Assembly (NCBI GenBank): GCA_029247365.1
Contig: JAQWLJ010000018.1
Location: forward strand, 1 to 46,770
Direction: 5' to 3'
DNA: 46,770 nt
Origin: Acidimicrobiales bacterium
GTDB lineage: Bacteria; Actinomycetota; Acidimicrobiia; Acidimicrobiales; Aldehydirespiratoraceae
Shown piece after piece: positions 44,363 to 46,770 of this stretch (the stretch's first letter is position 1; every line of letters starts with the position of its first letter). The notes under the pieces are model-generated. The model was given only the letters and a program-made list of their open reading frames with translations, had not been told where the DNA came from and searched no databases. Both the position numbers and the translations under genes were made by a program.

Positions 44363-45475
44363 ATGAGGCAAATCATGATCGGCGGAACCCTGCTTGCCTT
44401 GCTGGGGGCGAGCTGCAATGCAGGGGGTGGGGGGTCGGACCTCGAAACGGGCGCTGATGTCGTGGCAGTGGAGTGGGACGCCGACGTCGAGGAGCCGACC
44501 ACGAACCTACGCCCGACGAAGGTTGCCCCCGACCGCCCGGCACCCCGTGCAGCATCCAGTGGCAACGGCGGTGGGTTTGGTGCTCGGATTTTGCTCGATG
44601 GAAGCCCAACCTTTCCGGGGGACTTTGCCGACCCCGACGTGGTGGCTCACGATGGGGCGTTCTTCGCGTACGGCACCAACACCCTCTTCATGAACGTTCC
44701 GGTTCTGAGCACCGAGGTCGGTGGCATCTACGGCGAAGCGCTGCCGGAGCTGCCAACGTGGAGTGAGCCAAACCATGTGTGGGCGCCGTCAGTCACCGAG
44801 TTCGGCGACCATTGGGTCCTGCACTACACAACCAGGCATACGGCGAGTGGTCGGCAGTGCATCTCGGTTGCGGTGGGCGGCCATCCGGGTGGGCCGTTCG
44901 TTGACGACTCGACTGAGCCATTGCTCTGCGCTCTCGACCAGGGTGGCGCGATCGATCCGAGTGTCATCATGAAGGGTGCCGACCCGTATCTGCTGTGGAA
45001 GTCAGACGGGAACTGCTGCGGACTTCCGACGATCATTTACTCGCAGCCGCTGTCGGCAGACGGCACCGAGCTGGCCGGCGATTCGGTCGAGCTCATCCGC
45101 AACGATCTGTCGTGGGAGCGTGACGTCGTCGAGGGCCCGTCAATGATCGAAGTCGACGGCGACTGGTACCTCCTGTATTCGGCGAACCGCTGGGACAGCG
45201 CCGACTATGCCGTGGGTATCGCCCGTTGCGACTCAGTCATTGGCCCGTGTGTGAAGCAGCCCGAACCCTGGCTCAGTTCGACCGACTCGCTCGCCGGTCC
45301 TGGCGGCCTCGAGGTGATATCGCTGCCGGATCGGGCCGCTGACCTTGTCGTGTATCACGGGTGGGTCAACGGCGAGGTTGGCTACCCCGACGGCGCTCGG
45401 GCGCTCTACGCGCGCCCGGTCCGCTGGACGACTGACGGGTTGGTTCTTATCGGGAGCGCCAACGAAGGGTCCTGA
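44363..45475 (+). CDS. GH43-like secreted lipoprotein (glycosidase)
   Basis: A 370-residue exported protein with a lipoprotein signal (MRQIMIGGTLLALLGASC, Cys18), a disordered linker to about residue 75 and a five-bladed beta-propeller of the GH43/GH62/GH117 type. The three catalytic acids can be placed at Asp90 (GDFADPDVVAHDGAFFAYGTN), Asp198 (GGAIDPSVIMKG) and Glu258 (VVEGPSMIEVDGDWYLLYSAN). It would cut arabinose- or xylose-containing chains or related glycans outside the cell. No sugar transporter is next to it. The frame continues upstream through the tRNA and terminator, so ATG 44363 is the sensible start; ATG 44375 is possible. Confidence 0.85.
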   Translation: MRQIMIGGTLLALLGASCNAGGGGSDLETGADVVAVEWDADVEEPTTNLRPTKVAPDRPAPRAASSGNGGGFGARILLDGSPTFPGDFADPDVVAHDGAFFAYGTNTLFMNVPVLSTEVGGIYGEALPELPTWSEPNHVWAPSVTEFGDHWVLHYTTRHTASGRQCISVAVGGHPGGPFVDDSTEPLLCALDQGGAIDPSVIMKGADPYLLWKSDGNCCGLPTIIYSQPLSADGTELAGDSVELIRNDLSWERDVVEGPSMIEVDGDWYLLYSANRWDSADYAVGIARCDSVIGPCVKQPEPWLSSTDSLAGPGGLEVISLPDRAADLVVYHGWVNGEVGYPDGARALYARPVRWTTDGLVLIGSANEGS

Positions 45476-45487
45476 CCGGCCCCAGGG

Positions 45488-45493
45488 TACGGT
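45488..45493 (+). promoter_or_regulatory. -10 box, leaderless promoter of the aldo/keto reductase
   Basis: TACGGT ends 6 bases before the ATG at 45500. Confidence 0.45.
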
Positions 45494-45499
45494 CGTCGC

Positions 45500-46486
45500 A
45501 TGAGTGCGCCCGCAGTGAACGGTCAGATGGAGTACCGGCGGCTGGGTGCCACCGGCTTGAAGGTCAGTGTTCTGTCCTTCGGTAGTTGGGTCACCTTCGA
45601 CACCCAGCTCGACGACGGACTCGCCGTGGATTGCATGGCGGCTGCCGGTGAAGCCGGCTGCAATTTCTTCGACAACGCCGAGGCGTATGCCGGTGGTGCG
45701 TCCGAGGAGATCATGGGTAGGGCATTCGAGCGGCTCGGCTGGCCTCGTTGGTCGTACGTGCTCACTACCAAGGCGTACTGGGGCATTCACCGGGGCGTAC
45801 CAAACATGCACCTGACGCTCAACCGTAAGTACCTGCTGCAGTCGATCGAAGGATCGCTCGAACGGTTCGGCACCGACTTCGTAGACGTTTTCTATTGCCA
45901 TCGCGCTGATCCAGATACGCCGATGGAAGAGGTTGTGTTTGCGATGAGCGAGATCGTCTCGTCGGGCAAGGCCAACTATTGGGGCACCAGCGAATGGACG
46001 GTCGATCAGGTGCGTGAGGCGATTGCAATCGCTGAGAAATACGGCCTGCACAAGCCCGTCACCGAACAGAGTCAGTACAACCTGCTCGAGCGGCGCATCG
46101 ACACGGACTTCGCCGGCCTGGTCGAGGAGACCGGCTACGGCAACACGATCTGGAGCCCGCTTGCCTCCGGTCTGCTTACCGGCAAGTACCGCGACGGCGT
46201 ACCGGACGGCTCCCGGGCGGCACTCGACGGGTATGACTGGCTCGCTGAACGCATGTCTGACGCCGCCACAATCGCCAAGGTCGAGAACCTGCGGCCAATT
46301 GCCGAACGCCTCGACTGCTCGATGGCCCAGCTTGCGTTGGCCTGGTGCACCCTCAGCCCGAACGTGTCGACCGTGATCACCGGCGCGTCTCGCGTCGAGC
46401 AGGTCGTTGCTAACTTCGAGTCGCTCGATGTGATTGCAAAGATCACGCCGGAGGTCAAGGCGGAGATCGAAGCAGCCGTCGCCTGA
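45500..46486 (+). CDS. Aldo/keto reductase, potassium channel beta-subunit type
   Basis: A 328-residue NADPH-dependent reductase of the AKR6 type (Kv-beta/YghZ-like). The catalytic tetrad is visible as Asp58 and Tyr63 (NFFDNAEAYAGG), Lys91 (LTTKAYW) and His134 (VFYCHRADPDTP). Further signatures are the GTSEWTVDQVREA and TEQSQYNLLERRID strands and the cofactor loop IWSPLASGLLTGKYRDG, with VITGASRVEQVVANFESLDV near the end. There is no channel gene nearby; it most likely reduces small aldehydes. A -10 box 6 bases before the ATG supports the start. Confidence 0.92.
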   Translation: MSAPAVNGQMEYRRLGATGLKVSVLSFGSWVTFDTQLDDGLAVDCMAAAGEAGCNFFDNAEAYAGGASEEIMGRAFERLGWPRWSYVLTTKAYWGIHRGVPNMHLTLNRKYLLQSIEGSLERFGTDFVDVFYCHRADPDTPMEEVVFAMSEIVSSGKANYWGTSEWTVDQVREAIAIAEKYGLHKPVTEQSQYNLLERRIDTDFAGLVEETGYGNTIWSPLASGLLTGKYRDGVPDGSRAALDGYDWLAERMSDAATIAKVENLRPIAERLDCSMAQLALAWCTLSPNVSTVITGASRVEQVVANFESLDVIAKITPEVKAEIEAAVA

Positions 46487-46501
46487 GGGCAGCGGAATCG
46501 G

Positions 46502-46530
46502 TTGGGCCGCCTCGGCCGGATCGCTACACT
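46502..46530 (+). promoter_or_regulatory. Promoter of tRNA-Glu
   Basis: -35 TTGGGC (46502-46507), a 17-base spacer and -10 TACACT (46525-46530). The expected start lies about 25 bases before the tRNA. Confidence 0.6.
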
Positions 46531-46540
46531 CAGCAAGCCG

Positions 46541-46554
46541 ACCACCGCGGTGGT
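46541..46554. repeat. Perfect 14-bp palindrome in the tRNA-Glu leader
   Basis: ACCACCGCGGTGGT lies between the promoter and the 5' end of tRNA-Glu. It may be a protein site or a small stem in the precursor RNA. Confidence 0.6.
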
Positions 46555-46562
46555 TCGAACAC

Positions 46563-46635
46563 GCCCCGTTCGTCTAGCGGCCTAGGACGCCACCCTCTCA
46601 AGGTGGTAGCACGGGTTCAAATCCCGTACGGGGTA
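46563..46635 (+). tRNA. tRNA-Glu (anticodon CTC)
   Basis: Acceptor GCCCCGT with ACGGGGT, D arm TCGTCTAGCGGCCTAGGA, anticodon stem CCACC with GGTGG around loop CTCTCAA (anticodon CTC, codon GAG), T stem CGGGT/ATCCCG region with loop TTCAAAT. Discriminator A, and CCA is encoded at 46636-46638. The first pair is G-T. Confidence 0.95.
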
Positions 46636-46770
46636 CCAAACCGGAATCGGCGCTGGCGGAGTGCCTGTTTTCGTTGATCCACCATGGGTTTTTGGCGGGT
46701 CCAACGTGGTCATCGTGGTAGGTGAAGCCCTCGGGGAAGAGCGCGCGGAGAAACTGCGGTCTTTCTAGGG
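46598..46770 (-). CDS. Partial C-terminal open frame running into tRNA-Glu
   Basis: An open frame enters from the right edge on the minus strand and stops with TGA at 46598-46600, inside tRNA-Glu. The readable part includes FLRALFPEGFTYHDDHVGPAKNPWWINENRHS, which has ordinary protein character, then a tail made by antisense tRNA. I do not recognise the family. An end overlapping the 3' half of a tRNA is what one sees where an element has integrated at a tRNA gene, but only 57 codons are visible and the frame could be fortuitous. Confidence 0.35.
   Translation of the reverse strand, partial: LERPQFLRALFPEGFTYHDDHVGPAKNPWWINENRHSASADSGLVPRTGFEPVLPP

Noticed and set aside
1-46770. CRISPR arrays, insertion sequences, phage genes
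   Set aside because: No regularly spaced repeats, transposase motifs or phage structural genes were seen in reading the window.

Overview
The window is high-GC, densely coded DNA from an actinobacterium. The gene content (acyl-CoA and CoA-transferase genes, S-layer-type repeats, a sunset-domain protein, no close match to mycobacterial or streptomycete gene sequences that I can recall) makes me think of the Acidimicrobiia, but this is inferred from composition and gene style only. Many start codons lie 6 to 8 bases after a TANNNT hexamer, the arrangement expected for leaderless mRNAs, which are common in Actinobacteria.

Layout. Positions 1-2960 hold a partial PhoH-type gene, a membrane-tethered molybdopterin oxidoreductase and the ribosome-assembly GTPase rsgA. 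Positions 2961-15412 are a lipid or carboxylic-acid CoA region: three AMP-binding acyl-CoA synthetases, an acyl-CoA dehydrogenase, an unusual crotonase, a family III CoA-transferase, a carboxyltransferase, a TetR regulator, a small unknown protein and an M20 peptidase. One divergent promoter here (about 6185-6228) carries a perfect 15-bp palindrome overlapping both -35 boxes. Positions 15541-23304 hold serC, an aspartate-type aminotransferase, an S9 peptidase, a glycoside-hydrolase-like surface gene broken by three in-frame stops, and serA. Positions 23305-26157 encode a sunset-domain membrane protein and a beta-propeller lipoprotein.

Positions 26246-29056 hold leuD, leuC and a divergent IclR regulator with a perfect palindrome in its promoter spacer. 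Next come a membrane-anchored HExxH metallopeptidase-like protein (29053-30360) and an opposing three-gene lipoprotein cluster (30364-33716): a cupredoxin, a right-handed beta-helix protein and a di-heme cytochrome. greA follows, and divergently from it the leuB-ilvE-cimA operon, preceded by an apparent transcription attenuator whose 10-residue leader peptide contains four consecutive isoleucine codons. The rest holds a DUF429 protein, a double CoA-transferase, gltX, a YdcF-type protein, tRNA-Gln(CTG), a GH43-like lipoprotein, an aldo/keto reductase and tRNA-Glu(CTC).

How the genes fit together: serA and serC make serine. leuCD, leuB and cimA give the citramalate route from pyruvate to 2-oxobutyrate and thus isoleucine (leuCD and leuB also serve leucine), and ilvE does the final transamination. 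The loose grouping serA / leuDC-iclR / leuB-ilvE-cimA / gltX with tRNA-Gln and tRNA-Glu resembles an arrangement I recall from Mycobacterium and Streptomyces. The most novel candidates are the three-lipoprotein redox cluster, the Ile attenuator, the symmetric bidirectional operator-promoter and the surface gene with three in-frame stops.
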